Origin: Odobenus rosmarus divergens
Taxonomy: Eukaryota > Chordata > Mammalia > Carnivora > Odobenidae
Direction of reading: 5' to 3'
Assembly (NCBI RefSeq): GCF_000321225.1
Contig: NW_004450480.1
Coordinates: 4,810,111-4,874,110 of the forward strand
Length of the DNA stretch: 64,000 nucleotides
Shown: positions 1 to 10,335 of the stretch, piece after piece
Layout of the letters: each line of letters begins with the position of its first letter
How positions within the stretch are numbered: position 1 is the stretch's first letter
Position numbers and translations under genes: made by a program
Notes under the pieces: model-generated
The model's input: the letters and a program-made list of their open reading frames with translations, nothing else
What the model was told of the DNA's origin: nothing
Databases searched by the model: none

Positions 1-32
1 AGTGCAATTGCTGGATCGTATGGTAGTGGAGC

Positions 33-246
33 AGGTTTTCTTAACCTTGGCACAACTGACACGTTGTACAGGAACATACATGGTTGTGGGAGACTGCAAT
101 AGTTCATGACAGGATGTTCAGCAGATATCCTTTGCCTCTACCCACTAGATTACAGTAGTGCCTTCTCAGTTGTGACAATAAAAACTATCTCCAGACATTG
201 CTGAATGTCCTTTCAAGGGCAAAAGTGTTGCAGTTGAAAACCACTG
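33..246 (-). mobile_element. MER20 hAT-Charlie DNA transposon remnant
   Basis: Read on the minus strand the segment follows the MER20 consensus as I recall it: it ends with a CAGTGGTTTTCAAC-like terminus at 246 and contains TGTCTGGAGATAG, TAGTGGGTAGAGGC and AAGGTTAAGAAAACCTG. The length of about 214 bp fits the roughly 219 bp family. It is a non-autonomous element with no coding capacity. The 32 bases before it (AATTGCTGGATCGTATGGTAG) resemble an L1 3' fragment cut by the window edge. Confidence 0.85.
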
Positions 247-252
247 ATCTAG

Positions 253-422
253 AATATGCATTCTAAAGCTAGGTCAATGAATTCCTTGGAACTGAACAGG
301 ATAGTCAGTACCTATGTGCCTTCATTTGGGTGGGGGGTAGGGGGTGAAGGGAGGAAGGAGAGAGTTTCTTTCTTTCTATAGCTTCCCAAAGGTGTCCCTG
401 ACCCAAAATAAATTTAAAAAAT
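253..422 (+). mobile_element. Putative small retroposed segment with target-site duplication
   Basis: An 11-bp direct repeat, CACTGATCTAG, lies at 242-252 and again at 423-433 (extendable to 14 bp with one mismatch) and brackets this segment. The segment ends in AATAAA (407-412) followed by TTTAAAAAA. A direct repeat plus polyadenylation signal plus short A-tail is the signature of L1-mediated retroposition. I do not recognise the body, which has a G-rich stretch at 330-360. It could be the 3' UTR end of a processed transcript. It landed at the end of the MER20 copy, so it is younger than that element. Confidence 0.45.
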
Positions 423-433
423 CACTGATCTAG

Positions 434-883
434 TGGGAAGAGATGTTAAATTATGCAATCAGGCGCATACCACCAATGAATTCACAGCGCAAATCCAAAC
501 TTTTGCCTGTGCCCTTTTAAAGTGAAATCAATTCTCATGATGAACCTAAACACTTCAGTCTTCTTAAACTATCCTGTTGTTTTGCCATCTTGATCCTTTA
601 GCGTTGGGATACTGATTTTGAACAATTCATTTCGAGTATTACTTAGCAAGAAAATCCATGAAGGAGCAGATTCTGGTCAAAATATTACAGCAATGGAGAG
701 GGATTATATGTACCATTTTAGCAACAGAGAATCATTATTATTGAAACTTCAAGTTAGCTAAATGGGCAGGACATGAGATTGAGAGTTAAGTTTACACGCT
801 CTAAACAGCTATGTGACTTTAGGCTGAGGGGGACTTGCCTGCATGCTTCCTCAGATTGTACGGGGATAAAAGGAGAGGGTATC
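434..883. other. Non-repetitive sequence, nothing recognised
   Basis: AT-leaning sequence without a recognisable repeat, RNA gene or open frame of note. It separates the putative retroposed segment from the L1 3' end. Confidence 0.6.
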
Positions 884-898
884 AAGGTTATTGTCTCC

Positions 899-1073
899 CC
901 CTGGAGGGGAGGTGGGTGGGGGGATGGGGTAACTGGGTGATGGGCATTAAGGAGGGCACTGGATGGAATGAGTATTAGGTGTTATCTGCAACTAATGAAT
1001 CACTAAATTCTACCTCTGAAACTGATAATAGGCTATAGGTTAATTAAATTCAATTTAAATAAAAAATTTTAAA
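899..1073 (+). mobile_element. Carnivore L1 3' UTR, 5'-truncated insertion
   Basis: The segment shows the carnivore L1 3' end: GGATGGGGTAACTGGGTGATGG, a GAATGAGTATTAGGTGTTAT block, CTACCTCTGAAACTGATAAT, then an A/T-rich tail. A direct repeat, AAGGTTATTGTCTCC at 884-898 and AAGGTTATTGCCTCC at 1074-1088, flanks it with one mismatch and defines the insertion precisely. Only about 175 bp of the element remains, so it is a dead 5'-truncated copy. Confidence 0.9.
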
Positions 1074-1088
1074 AAGGTTATTGCCTCC

Positions 1089-3815
1089 TTAAGAGAGTAG
1101 TTCTGATTTATACTCAAAACTCTACTTGACGGGTTTATATCTCTCTGCAAACACAGACTAGGGGTGGGGGTGGGTTTCACTATGATGACAAGGTTTATGA
1201 GGGAAAAGTATAATTAGCTTCTGTTTCCTCTAGATGCTATAAAATACTGGAAAGAGTTGATAAAATTATTAGAATATGAACTATCTCTGGTGGATGTGGG
1301 CATCCAAACAGGAGATCCTCAACCATCAGCTTCCATTCGGAGGTGATTATTCTCTCTGTAATGTACACCTCTTCCCCAAGTCTGTGGTGCAGGGGGAGGG
1401 GGGGTCACATATTTTTCATGCAGTTAAAATTCATATGCTTCGCATCTGAACTGACTGAGGATTTTGTGGGTGGTGTTACTGAGAGACTAACTCCCTCCCT
1501 TAGTTGAAATATTTTCCTCAATTCTGACTTGCTTTTATGCCTGAACTTACTTCCATGTTTATTTGCATAGCAAATAACTCTCTCAGAGAGGCTGAGTGGT
1601 CATTTGGTCCATGTGTCACAATCGGGGCTGAGACTTGTGATGTTATATAATTTTAGACTTTTGATGCTATCATATTATCCTTCAATGAGTTTATACTTGT
1701 TAGAGAGATGTATTGACAGGACTTACAGAGCAAGGTGTTCATACATCTTTACATTTATGAGTATGTACTAGATCTCTTTTCGTAGTTTGCTTGGAATCAA
1801 ATTTTTTGAAGTATCACCTGTAATCAGCTTACAAATAATACGCTTATATTGCATTTGTGTTAAAATTATTAACAGGAAAATAGATTCCAATTTTGGAAAC
1901 ATTAACTTATGCCACAAATCTGCTAAATCTCTCTAGGCGTTTCCTTACGTTTTAATATACCAAGATACTCAAGAGTATAGGAGCCTTAGGCCTCTCTTGA
2001 TGTCTGAGAGGCTTTTCCACTTGCTCAGACCCAGCGGGAAGTGAAGACACGGATACTTGCTGAAAAGGAAGACTCTGGAGGAGGGTGGAAGAAGCCTACA
2101 GGAGATCCCGTAAGAAAACAGACAGGACCTAGGGACATCTTGAGGAAGTCGAGGCAAAGACACTAAAACAGGAAATGAATGACCTAGAGCTTGGCGAGGA
2201 GACCCAAGTTAGATATTTGTCCTGTGAACACGCACTAGACATTTGTCCCGTGAATGCGTGGTCATCAGCTTCCTCTTGAAACACGCACTTCAGCAGGTAG
2301 GATTGTTGACACCTCCAGAAAGAAGCAAATGGTCTGTATCCCCATGTGAGGACCTGCTCCTTCCGGGAAGGGTGACTCCTTCAAGGGGGTGTCATAGAGG
2401 AATATGAAAAAGGGAAGCATTCAGCCTGGGGATTCTAAAATGCCTTCCCAATCTCTTCCTGCTAAGTCAATTGAAATCGAAATTGAGCACCTGTGTCTCT
2501 CAGCCTTTTGCAAGCATGTGAAACAACTTCATATTAAAGGCAAGCCAACCACCTCCTTCGCTGGCATCTCAGGACTATTCAACGTAAGATGAAGTCCAGT
2601 CTAAAGCCTTTTTGCTTTGATTCGTAACTATGAGGCTGTCAAAAGGTTTGGGCTCATTTGTTCTAAATGCTCGAGACTTGGCAATACATAATAAAATTAA
2701 AAAAAGAAGAAGAAGACGCTTTGAATTTTACTTAACTAAAAACACCCTCAAGTTTTGCCACTGGAGGGCACCAGTCGACAATATTACTCTCCCACCATTT
2801 TCCTTGTCTTGTTTTTTTCCTCCCTAACTTGAGCAAGAACTCTGAATAAAAGTCCTGTTTCACAGATTAAATTGGAGCCGCTTTATCTTTCCATAATGCA
2901 GAATTTCAAAGAGCAATTTCTTAGAATAATTGGAAATCACGACATTTCATACTCATTTCTGGAATCAATATTGTTAGCCCAGTTCACATTAACCTAGGAA
3001 GGTTGCTCTCAGAAGAAATGACAGGGAAATATTTACTTACAGTCAGTCGGCACTTATTGTGTATCATATGGCTAGCTCTGCATGATCTAACCACTGAAAA
3101 TGTTCAGATTATTAACATTTAAAGAAAGACCAAATCCGATATAAATATTTAAGTTCACTTGAAAAGTGTTATTTTCGTTTCAGAAATACTTTGGGAGTAT
3201 TTAGCTCTTGAACTCCATATTTGAATAGATCTCTCCCCCCACCCCCTGCCGAATTTTAGCACCTTAGTTGTATCATTCATGTGCAGTAATATTCTTACAG
3301 GAATAATCAACAATTAATACTCTGTCTCTACAGTGGATCCCATGGTTTTCTCTTACCACCAGATGCTACTGAGGCTAAAGGGTGTAAACCAAGGAAAAAG
3401 GACTTTTGTGGGGAAAGCTGTCTTTCAGAAACTTACTTCAAACCGGAAGAATCTGTTCTCTTGAGACTGTCTCCTGAAGAGAAGGTAGGCTGAACAACTG
3501 ACTTTTGAAGGCAAGTTATAAATATTTGGTTTTTTTCCTTATTTTATTTTGCACCCCACCCCATTTACTCAGACACATTTCTCTTTGCTCTGCTTATTAT
3601 TTCTGCTTACCAGTCTTTTAGCTATTGTTAGTTGGCACTACTCACCCCCTGCTACACTTGTATAAAACTTGGACAGACTAAAATTGCACACTGGGATTTT
3701 AGTCTTATGAATTTGCCAAAATTTGGGTATTAACCGGTAAAGGTGGCTGAAGACAGGGATTTGGGTATTATTGGCAGAGGCTGTTTGCAAAGCTTCTATT
3801 GATAGCATTGGCTCT
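1089..3815. other. Mostly unique sequence, no gene seen
   Basis: About 2.7 kb without a recognisable gene. Open frames of 60-65 codons at 1969-2163, 2404-2592 and 2630-2827 lack any family motif and are of chance length. G-rich runs occur at 1160-1175 and 1392-1406. A short A/G stretch (AAAAAAAGAAGAAGAAGA) lies near 2700. A 26-bp tandem duplication at 2210-2261 is listed separately. Confidence 0.6.
2210..2261 (+). repeat. 26-bp imperfect tandem duplication
   Basis: Two adjacent 26-bp units, 2210-2235 and 2236-2261, begin TAGATATTTGTCCTGTGAA and TAGACATTTGTCCCGTGAA and differ at about five positions. No element of this structure is known to me. It looks like a single old local duplication. 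Confidence 0.75.
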
Positions 3816-3817
3816 TC

Positions 3818-4222
3818 TATAACTCAGTTTCCTCTTACGTGAGAAATTTCTCTGGCTCTACACTCAAGAACTTTGTCTTCAAAGGAAAAAAACATTCTGT
3901 CATCTCTCAAATACCTCACAGGGATTTTTTTTTTTTTTAAAGATTTTATTTATTTATTTGGCAGAGAGAGACACAGCGAGAGAGGGAACACAAGCAGGGG
4001 GAGTGAGAGAGGGAGAAGGAGGCTTCCCACCGAGCAGGGAGCCCGATGCGGGGCCTGATCCCAGGACCCTGGAATCATGATCTGAGCCGAAGGCAGACAC
4101 CTAACGACTGAGCCACCCAGGCGCCCCCTCACAGGGATGTTTTGACATTAAATGAGTTATGTTAAATAATCAATCCTAGCATAGTGCCAGGCACAGAGAT
4201 GCTCAATCAATAGGAGTATCTT
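3818..4222 (+). mobile_element. MIR SINE, split by a younger SINEC
   Basis: The right part (4139-4222) reads TTTTGACATTAAATGAGTTATG, then AGCATAGTGCCAGGCACAGAGATGCTCAATCAATA, which follows the MIR 3' half (GATTAAATGAG ... GTGCCTGGCACATAGTAAG). The left part (from about 3825, AACTCAGTTTCCTCTTACGTGAG) fits the MIR CTCAGTTTCCTCATCTGTAAAA block. The break falls at MIR ACCTCATAGGG, here TACCTCACAGGG, which became the target duplication of the inserted SINEC at 3926-4126. Confidence 0.75.
3926..4126 (-). mobile_element. SINEC (carnivore tRNA-Lys-derived SINE)
   Basis: On the minus strand the element starts at GGGGCGCCTGGGTGGCTCAG, carries the GGTCCTGGGATC block and TGTCTCTCTCTGCC, and ends in AAATAAATAAAATCTTT plus poly-A. 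A perfect 12-bp target duplication, CCTCACAGGGAT, lies at 3914-3925 and 4127-4138. Low divergence and the intact duplication mark it as fairly young. It interrupts a MIR. Confidence 0.95.
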
Positions 4223-4599
4223 CTCTACCTTCCTACTTGTTTCCTTTTGCTCTTAGAGCCTAGAGCCAGATTTTATATCAATCAGAGCAACTGTGTTGAC
4301 CAGTTTGGTAACTTATTTGCTTTCCTCAGTCTTGCTATTTTACTATATATTTCTTTATCAACACATTTTTTTTTAAAGACATGAGCCTAAATTAAAAAAA
4401 ATATCATCTAAATGATTTGGGACAGAAATGAGTATCTGAAGGAGTATAGGTAATTCCTCCTGGGAAGTTATATTCCTGGATAACCTCCAACATTAGAGAT
4501 GTTTAAAATCAGAGACTGGGTTACCCCTTATTAATATTCTTTTAGGGGGGTCTGTGTTTTTAAGCTAGGGTAGGGACAGCATGTTGTGCTCGAAAACAT
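4223..4599. other. Spacer, nothing recognised
   Basis: AT-rich spacer between two MIR copies. It has an A/T run near 4370-4400 and no gene or repeat that I can name. Confidence 0.5.
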
Positions 4600-4800
4600 A
4601 GAAGTTCATAGTAGCACGGACCTGAGTTCAAATACTTGCTCTGGCATTTACAAGTTAGGTAAACTTGGGTAAGAGAGAATTAAGAATTTTCTCTCAGTTA
4701 CAAAATGGGGATAAATAATTCTTAACCAGTGGTATTGGTATGATGATTGAATAAGATAATGAAAATAAATGTGTTCAATATCATATTTGTTGCTGTTGTT
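4600..4800 (+). mobile_element. MIR SINE
   Basis: The order GTAGCACGGACCTGAGTTCAAA, CTCTGGCATTTACAAGTTAGG, TCTCAGTTACAAAATGGGGATAA, GATGATTGAATAAGATAATG follows the MIR consensus from the tRNA-like head through the central core to the 3' part. It is degenerate, as expected for a family that spread before the placental radiation. Confidence 0.8.
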
Positions 4801-4884
4801 ACTCAACAAGATGGTTTCCTAAGGCCCCTTCTGATCTGAAGGTTTTATAACTTAGATTGCATGAGATCATAGGTTTCTGCCTGT

Positions 4885-5315
4885 GATGACTTACACGGTT
4901 CCTCTGCTTCCCCAACCACTCATCTCCCTGGCCATCTACACACTCCACACTCTCTTCTACCAGTACTCTAGTTCACACCATTCCTGTGCATTGGAATCTA
5001 CTCCACCATTTACCCACCTCCTACCTGTCCTTCGTCCAACTCATAGCATGTTTCTACAAAGTATCCTTGGAACAGAGCAAGAGGACCTGATCTCCCCCTC
5101 GTCCAAATACTTATCATTCTTAACTATTTCCTTGTCAGCTTCCTTGGTTCCCTAGAAGCCAGCTTGGTTATTTCACCAGCTGTCGTACATGACTCCAGTG
5201 AAGCACTTATCACAAGACTGACCTCCTTAAAGATAAATAGAGTTTCTGTGTATCAAAAGTCCAACTTGGTGCTTAGCACTGAGTAGCCACTCAATAAATA
5301 CTGCCCAAATGAGTT
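4885..5315 (+). mobile_element. L2 LINE 3' region
   Basis: A pyrimidine-rich body with CTCTGCTTCC, CACACTCCACACTC and CCTGTCCTTC leads into GGTGCTTAGCACTGAGTAGCCACTCAATAAATACT (5271-5305). That matches the L2 3' end, GCCTAGCACAGTGCCTGGCACATAGTAGGTGCTCAATAAATATT. The 90-codon frame at 4883-5155 lies within it and shows no domain, so I do not call it a gene. Confidence 0.65.
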
Positions 5316-5644
5316 AGGGAACCACTTATTTGGTATTGCTACTATATTTTTGTATATTGTATGTCCTGATAAGGACTTAAAAGTTCTTTGAAGTCAAGAA
5401 CCTATACAGAACATTGTTGTTAAAAAACAAATCTGGGGAAGAGAAAGAAAGTAGACATTATGTGCTTGCATGTGGACGAATACACTACCACTTCTGAAGT
5501 CGATTTGTTAAAAGAATTGATCTTGAATCTGATCAAGGCTTTAGATCCAACCACAATTTATAGAAAATGCAAAGAATAGAGGAACATGTTAATGACACCA
5601 TGAGGTTGCATTCCGTGAAATCCAGATTGTGAGGTGTTCTACCG
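5316..5644. other. Spacer, nothing recognised
   Basis: AT-rich, no gene or clear repeat. CCTGATAAGGACTT at about 5368 may be the far edge of the preceding L2, but this is weak. Confidence 0.45.
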
Positions 5645-5647
5645 TAG

Positions 5648-5768
5648 TAATCCGCAAACTACAGCCTGTCCCTTGCCTGTTTTTGTATGCCCTCAAGCTT
5701 AGGATGATTTTACATTTTTTAAAGCTAAAAAAAGAAAATTAAACAAAGAAGAAAATGTGACACAGATG
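5648..5768 (+). mobile_element. hAT-type non-autonomous DNA transposon fragment
   Basis: CCGCAAACTACAGCCTG, GCCTGTTTTTGTATGCCC, TTACATTTTTTAAAG and GAAAATGTGACAC follow in order the start of the mammalian hAT element whose terminus reads GGCAAACTACGGCCCGC. Only the first part is present. I am not sure of the family name. Confidence 0.55.
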
Positions 5769-5994
5769 CCTCTAGGGGACTATTGACCCAGTTTTTTCCA
5801 AAAATAAATCACAAAAAGAAAACCAAGAGAGATTAGCAGAGACTGAAGTCATAGATGAATTCACAATGAATTGATTTCTGATTTAAACAAACTATAAAAC
5901 AGCAAAAGAAACATTCATAGCAATTATGATACAATTGATATTTAATGATTTAATGATATTAATGATTTAATGACATTTTATTGACAATATTTTA
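5769..5994. other. AT-rich spacer with a short direct repeat
   Basis: No recognised element. AATGATTTAATGAYATT is repeated at about 5943-5975, giving a short imperfect AT-rich tandem. It runs directly into the L1 3' end. Confidence 0.5.
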
Positions 5995-6244
5995 AGGTGT
6001 GATAATTTTTTTTAAAAACATTCTTATCTTTTTGATACACATCCTGAAATATTTATGGATGATGCTGTGTGGGGACCTGCGATATAGTAACAAGTGGGGA
6101 GGAAGTGAGTGAGGTTGTGGATATAGCGAGATTGTCCATGAGTTGGTAATTGCTGTAACTGGATGACTGATTCATGAGGGTTATTATACTCTTCTACTTT
6201 TAAATATATTTGAAATTTTTTATAGTAAAAAGTTAAAAAAAAAA
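5995..6244 (+). mobile_element. Old L1 (L1M class) 3' UTR
   Basis: The series GGTGTGATAAT, CATTCTTATCTTTTTGATACACATCCTGAAATATTTATGGATGA, GATTGTCCATGAGTTGGTAATTG, GGTTATTATACT and TTTGAAATTTTTTATAGTAAAAAGTTAAAAA is the diagnostic 3' end of the L1M families. The A-rich tail ends at about 6244. Confidence 0.85.
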
Positions 6245-6321
6245 CAAATTTTGGATTTCTATCTGGGGCTGATTCCAGTCAAAAGAACTCTCTCAAAGTG
6301 CTTAGATTTTTTTTTATTTTT

Positions 6322-6440
6322 CTGATTGCAGTTTCCTTATCTGTAAAATGGAAATTAAAATGATGCCTACTCCATAGGGTTATGGTGACGAGTATATGAG
6401 CTACTGCATACACAGAGCTTAATGACTGCCTTGCTTATAA
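6322..6440 (+). mobile_element. MIR SINE, 3' half
   Basis: CAGTTTCCTTATCTGTAAAATGGAAATTAAAATGATGCCTACTCCATAGGGTTATGGTGA is a close match to the MIR core and 3' half. The 5' tRNA-like part is absent or too degraded to see. Confidence 0.85.
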
Positions 6441-7220
6441 CGGAGCATTCGATCATTGCGGGAAAGCGTTACCGCTAACGCTGTTGTTATTTTCTCATTA
6501 TGTGCCGATATTGGTGGGCTTTTGTTGATGAGATGGCCGAGGACAGCATGACAATGGACGACTGTATTAGATATAGGGAACGAGGGTCACAGAGAAGAGC
6601 AGCAGCAGAGGAGGATGGCGGGGACTGCAGAGTCCCCAGTAACCTGTATGTTGCAATGGCTACTCTGGACCGAATTGTTTTAGACCTTGGAATTAGTGCG
6701 ATGTGGGACAGGCTGTGTGGCTGGGCCCTGAGCTTTTCACGTGGGGATATGATCTTAGAACTTGAAGGTCCGGGAGTGAGCAGTACAATCCAACACTTAT
6801 TCCCAAACTTCAAGCCATTTCTGAAACTCTGCTTTACAGTAATTTTCTGTCACTGATGAGAGGTGTTTTGCCAGAATAAACACTGCCTAATACAGGCTTA
6901 AGAGGAAAAACAACTTTAAAAGTATTGATTTATTAAATCCTCATTGAATATCACCATGTCATGGAGGCAATACACCACAGTGATTTATGACAACCCGATC
7001 CATAATGCTGATCTTTGAAGAGATAAAGAGCTTGCTTGACCCAGAATGAAAATCCACACATTGCAGCTTTCATTGAAAAAGTCTTGCTATTGAAAAAAAA
7101 CCCAAGAAAACAAAAACCCATTCAAAGTAAACAGTATGCTTAGTGAAAGAGTTAATTAGCATTCTGGCACAAGTTTTGTATGTTTGCAGTCTGGTAACTA
7201 GTGCACGCTTCCCATTTCAG
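6441..7220. other. Unassigned sequence with overlapping open frames on both strands
   Basis: No repeat is recognised. A plus-strand open frame of 118 codons (6500-6856) and a minus-strand one of 108 codons (6487-6813) overlap almost completely. Neither translation shows a family motif, signal peptide or repeat. The segment 6440-6780 has more CpG dinucleotides (CGAGGACAGC, GGATGGCGGGGAC, GTGCGATGTGG) than its surroundings. It could be a decayed processed sequence or chance; I do not call a gene. Confidence 0.4.
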
Positions 7221-7238
7221 AGTCACACTCATTTAGGG

Positions 7239-7455
7239 TGGTGGTCCTTATGGGGGGGAGTTTTGCCTCCAGGGGTCACTTGGCAATTTCTGGAGACATT
7301 TTTGGTTGTCATACCTGAATGGGAGGGCTGCTCCTGGCATTTCGTGGGTAGAAACCAGGGATTCTACTAAATATCCTTCGGTGTACAGAACAGCCCCCAC
7401 AACATAGCATTATCTGGACCAAAAATGACAAAAGTGCCACGGCTGAGAAACTCTT
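7239..7455 (+). mobile_element. MER20 hAT-Charlie DNA transposon remnant
   Basis: Reads in consensus order: TTTTGCCTCCAGGGGTCACTTGGCAATTTCTGGAGACATTTTTGGTTGTCA, GGTAGAAACCAGGGATTCTACTAAATATCC, ACAGCCCCCACAACATAG and a GGCTGAGAAACTC end. Length is close to the 219-bp consensus. It is the opposite orientation to the copy at 33-246. Confidence 0.9.
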
Positions 7456-7459
7456 TTAA

Positions 7460-7590
7460 GAGCATGACTTCAGAATCAGACAGAGGTGGGAATCAAACTC
7501 CTGTTTTGCCACTTACTCTAAGTGTGACACAGGATTTTGTCTCTGTAAGCCCCCGTTTCTTCTACAAAGCATTGAGTTGGCAGTGCTGTT
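7460..7590 (+). mobile_element. MIR SINE, 5' half
   Basis: GAGCATGACTTCAGAATCAGACAGAGGTGGGAATCAAACTCCTGTTTTGCCACTTACTC matches the MIR tRNA-derived head and core (AGCACGGACTCTGGAGCCAGAC ... GGTTCGAATCCCGGCTCTGCCACTTAC). The 3' half is too diverged to follow. Confidence 0.8.
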
Positions 7591-7756
7591 GTGCACATGA
7601 AGTGAGCAAATGCAGATAGACTCTTTACCACAGACCCAGAGAAAAATCAAACGCTCCTGTAGAACAGCTATTATTATTAAACTTTTTAGATACAGCTGTT
7701 AACGCTGGTGACCCATGAATTATCCAAGGATTCACTAAATTAAGAGCTGAGATACC

Positions 7757-7829
7757 ATTTTTGTTTTGTTTTGTTTTGTTTTCTTTCTCCCTCTCTCCCT
7801 TCCCCCCTTCCTTCTTTCCTTTCTTTTTT
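7757..7829 (+). repeat. (TTTTG)n and polypyrimidine low-complexity tract
   Basis: Four TTTTG units are followed by about 50 bases of almost pure C/T (CTTTCTCCCTCTCTCCCTTCC). This is a simple repeat with no sign of an associated SINE head. A related AAAACAAAATAAAACAAAA stretch lies at about 7920-7940. Confidence 0.85.
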
Positions 7830-10016
7830 GGATAACAAATTGCAGTAAGTTCTTTGCAATCTTTTAGGTTGAGGACCTATGTAATGTAAATGCATTTCAT
7901 TTCTTGTTGAAGATGAATGCAAAACAAAATAAAACAAAACCCTGTGTTTGATTCCTTAAAAGATAAACTTTATTGTCAGAAAGAGCCACTCCAGAGCCAG
8001 AGCTGGGAAATTCATTTGAAATTCCTCTTTTGTCCCTTAGGATGAAGTATGTTGCATGCCCAGGAGCTTAATGGTTTACAAGTTGGGACTCCCACTGTGT
8101 CTTTTTTTGCTGGTGATTTTATGATTCTCCTACACACAACATGATGGATTCTTGAGTATCTAGAGCTTTGAATCCGTACTTTTTTTTTCTTTTCCAGCTT
8201 GAATGAAACCCTTCAGGCAGAGCTGTGAAGATGTGGTTCTTAAATAAAATATTTTTCTACTGTGCTAATAATTCACACATTCTCCACATTTCTCTTCTAT
8301 ACTCAGGGTCAGTGGGATACATCCATTTTTCTTAATTCTATTTGACCTGTTTTTCTCTGGCTTCCAACAGCTTTTTATGAAAACACAGCATGGCTTATTC
8401 CAGGTGTTGGGATGTGGGGAGGGGGGCAGGATTATGGAGGGGGAGGGGACACTTTCTTATTCTTTTCCCATTACCCCATTAACAATGGCCTTTTAATGAT
8501 TTGAAAACTCTTTGTAAGGGACCTAATATGAAATATTGCATTGCACATCCACATAGGAGACATTCAAACAATAGAAGCAATAACACTTTCATCCTGCTTC
8601 TAAATTTTAATGAAATGTACTTTACCCAGAGCCAGTGTATTTTTTTTTTTTTCCCCACCAGAGAAGCCATTTGCTTGCTGGACTGCTAAGTCTCTACAGA
8701 GTTGACATTCTTCTTTTAAACAACTGGATATTTGGATTTCTGGGTCAGGCAGAAAGACTGCAGTGTCAGAAGTAAAAATGGTACAAACTTCGAGTGTGAG
8801 TATGTGATTTCACTTATGTACATACGCCACCATGCTCTACTGGTACCAGTTGGGCAGTCAGGTCGGCAACAACAGTGATGCCTATTTAAATCTTCTGCTT
8901 TCCATAAGATCTTTGGACAATATGATGTAGCCCGCCTAACATTATGCATGAAAGCACAAAAATTGTATCTGAGTAAATGAGTAACTAAACAGTGCAAAGT
9001 TGGCATATTTTTAAAAATGTACTTTGGAGACTCCAGTCATACAAGACTCTCCAAACATGATCTAATGCCTATTTTTCTTAGCATATATGTTGTCTCTTAA
9101 AAATATGACATTAAAACCACAGGAAGTTGGAAGAATTGGGTACTCTTCCTTCTATATTCTGACCTACTATGGTTAAGTGATTTCATTTAGTTTTTATGGC
9201 CAATGCTTCTGAGTCTTTTGTAGGGAGGACCCTTTGCCATGCCTTCTTATGTTTCTTCCTGGTTCCCTCAAACAGGAAATACTTCTTTCTCTTCCTTGTT
9301 CCTGTCTTGTTTTGTTGGTGAGTCTGGATGAAGGTCACTGCTCATGTCTTGACTGGAGTTTGATTCATTCTGTCTCAAGACATCCCCAGTGTTGTATACT
9401 CTCCTCTCCACTCTGGCCACTGTTTTGGATCCTCACCAGGCAAAGGGTCACCCCCACTTCCAGCTGCCATGTCTGTGACTGGTTGGGCCAGTCTATTCCA
9501 GAGGCCTATTGTAGGAATGCACATTTTGGCCTTGAATCCAAGTTACCTTTTCCAGTCCCGTTTTATCATTCATAGAAATAATCACATAAACTCCATTTCT
9601 GGGTCAGTTTCCCAATTGAGTCAGAATTTGGAAGGGAGTAGCGATGAGTGGTTAGGTTTCTTAACATCAAAATATCTTTTTAAAGATCTTAGTACAGTTT
9701 ATCTCTTGGGCCATAGATGGCCAAGTCTTGTCATACAGTTAAAAATGAAGGAATACTTGTCATTCATCATCATTCATTATAATTATCTATAAGGACTTAC
9801 GAAGGCCTGGGCAATATGTTAAATTACTGAGGATGACATATATGAGTCATGGATCAAGCCATCAAAAAGCTTCAATCTCCTAAGGGATTTAAAATATATA
9901 GGTCAATGAAAAGAATGCAAAATTTTAAAAAGAGTAAGTCAAGAGAGGCATACATAAAATGCCATGGGGACATCAAAAAATGGGCCCTAACTTCCATCTG
10001 GGAAGGGCAAGAAGGA
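7830..10016. other. Mostly unique sequence, no gene seen
   Basis: Over 2 kb with no recognised gene. Frames of 96-113 codons (8716-9006 minus, 9234-9575 plus, 9469-9792 plus) lack motifs and overlap one another. A T-run with CCCC lies at 8638-8656 and a G-rich block (GGATGTGGGGAGGGGGGCAGG) near 8410-8450. No repeat could be named. Confidence 0.55.
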
Positions 10017-10018
10017 AG

Positions 10019-10060
<42 letters not shown>
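10019..10060 (+). repeat. (TTTA)n microsatellite, SINE tail
   Basis: About ten ATTT units form the expanded A-rich tail of the minus-strand SINEC that follows. Such tails commonly grow into tetranucleotide arrays and are likely length-polymorphic. Confidence 0.9.
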
Positions 10061-10062
<2 letters not shown>

Positions 10063-10275
10063 AGATTTCTTTCTTTACTTGAGAGAAAAAGAGAGAGGGA
10101 GCATGCACAAGAAGGGGGAGTGGCAGAGGGAGAGGCAGAGGGAGGGTGACAGTCTCAAGCAGACTCCCTGCTGAGCGTGGAGCCTGATGTGGGGCTTGAT
10201 CTTAGGACCCAAGGTCATAGCCTGAGCCAAAATCAAGAGTCTGACGCTTAACCAACTGAGCCACCCAAGCACCCC
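10061..10275 (-). mobile_element. SINEC, older copy
   Basis: Minus-strand reading: GGGGTGCTTGGGTGGCTCAG head, GCGTCAGACTCTTGATTTTGGCTCAGG, GAGTCTGCTTGAGACTGTC, then AAATAAATAAAT tail (10019-10060). The GACTCTTGATTTTGGCTCAGGCTATG wording is the older SINEC type. It is inserted in the A-tail of a second, truncated SINEC at 10276-10335. Confidence 0.92.
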
Positions 10276-10335
10276 TTTTTTAAAAAAATATTTATTTATT
10301 TTAGAGAGAGAGAAGGGGGGAGCAAGAAGACTTTT
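10276..10335 (-). mobile_element. SINEC 3'-end fragment
   Basis: TTTTTTAAAAAAATATTTATTTATTTTAGAGAGAGAGAAGGGGGGAGC is a SINEC tail and the adjoining CT-rich end on the minus strand, cut off abruptly at about 10335. The previous SINEC begins exactly at its poly-T, so the pair is a SINE-in-tail arrangement. Confidence 0.75.
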
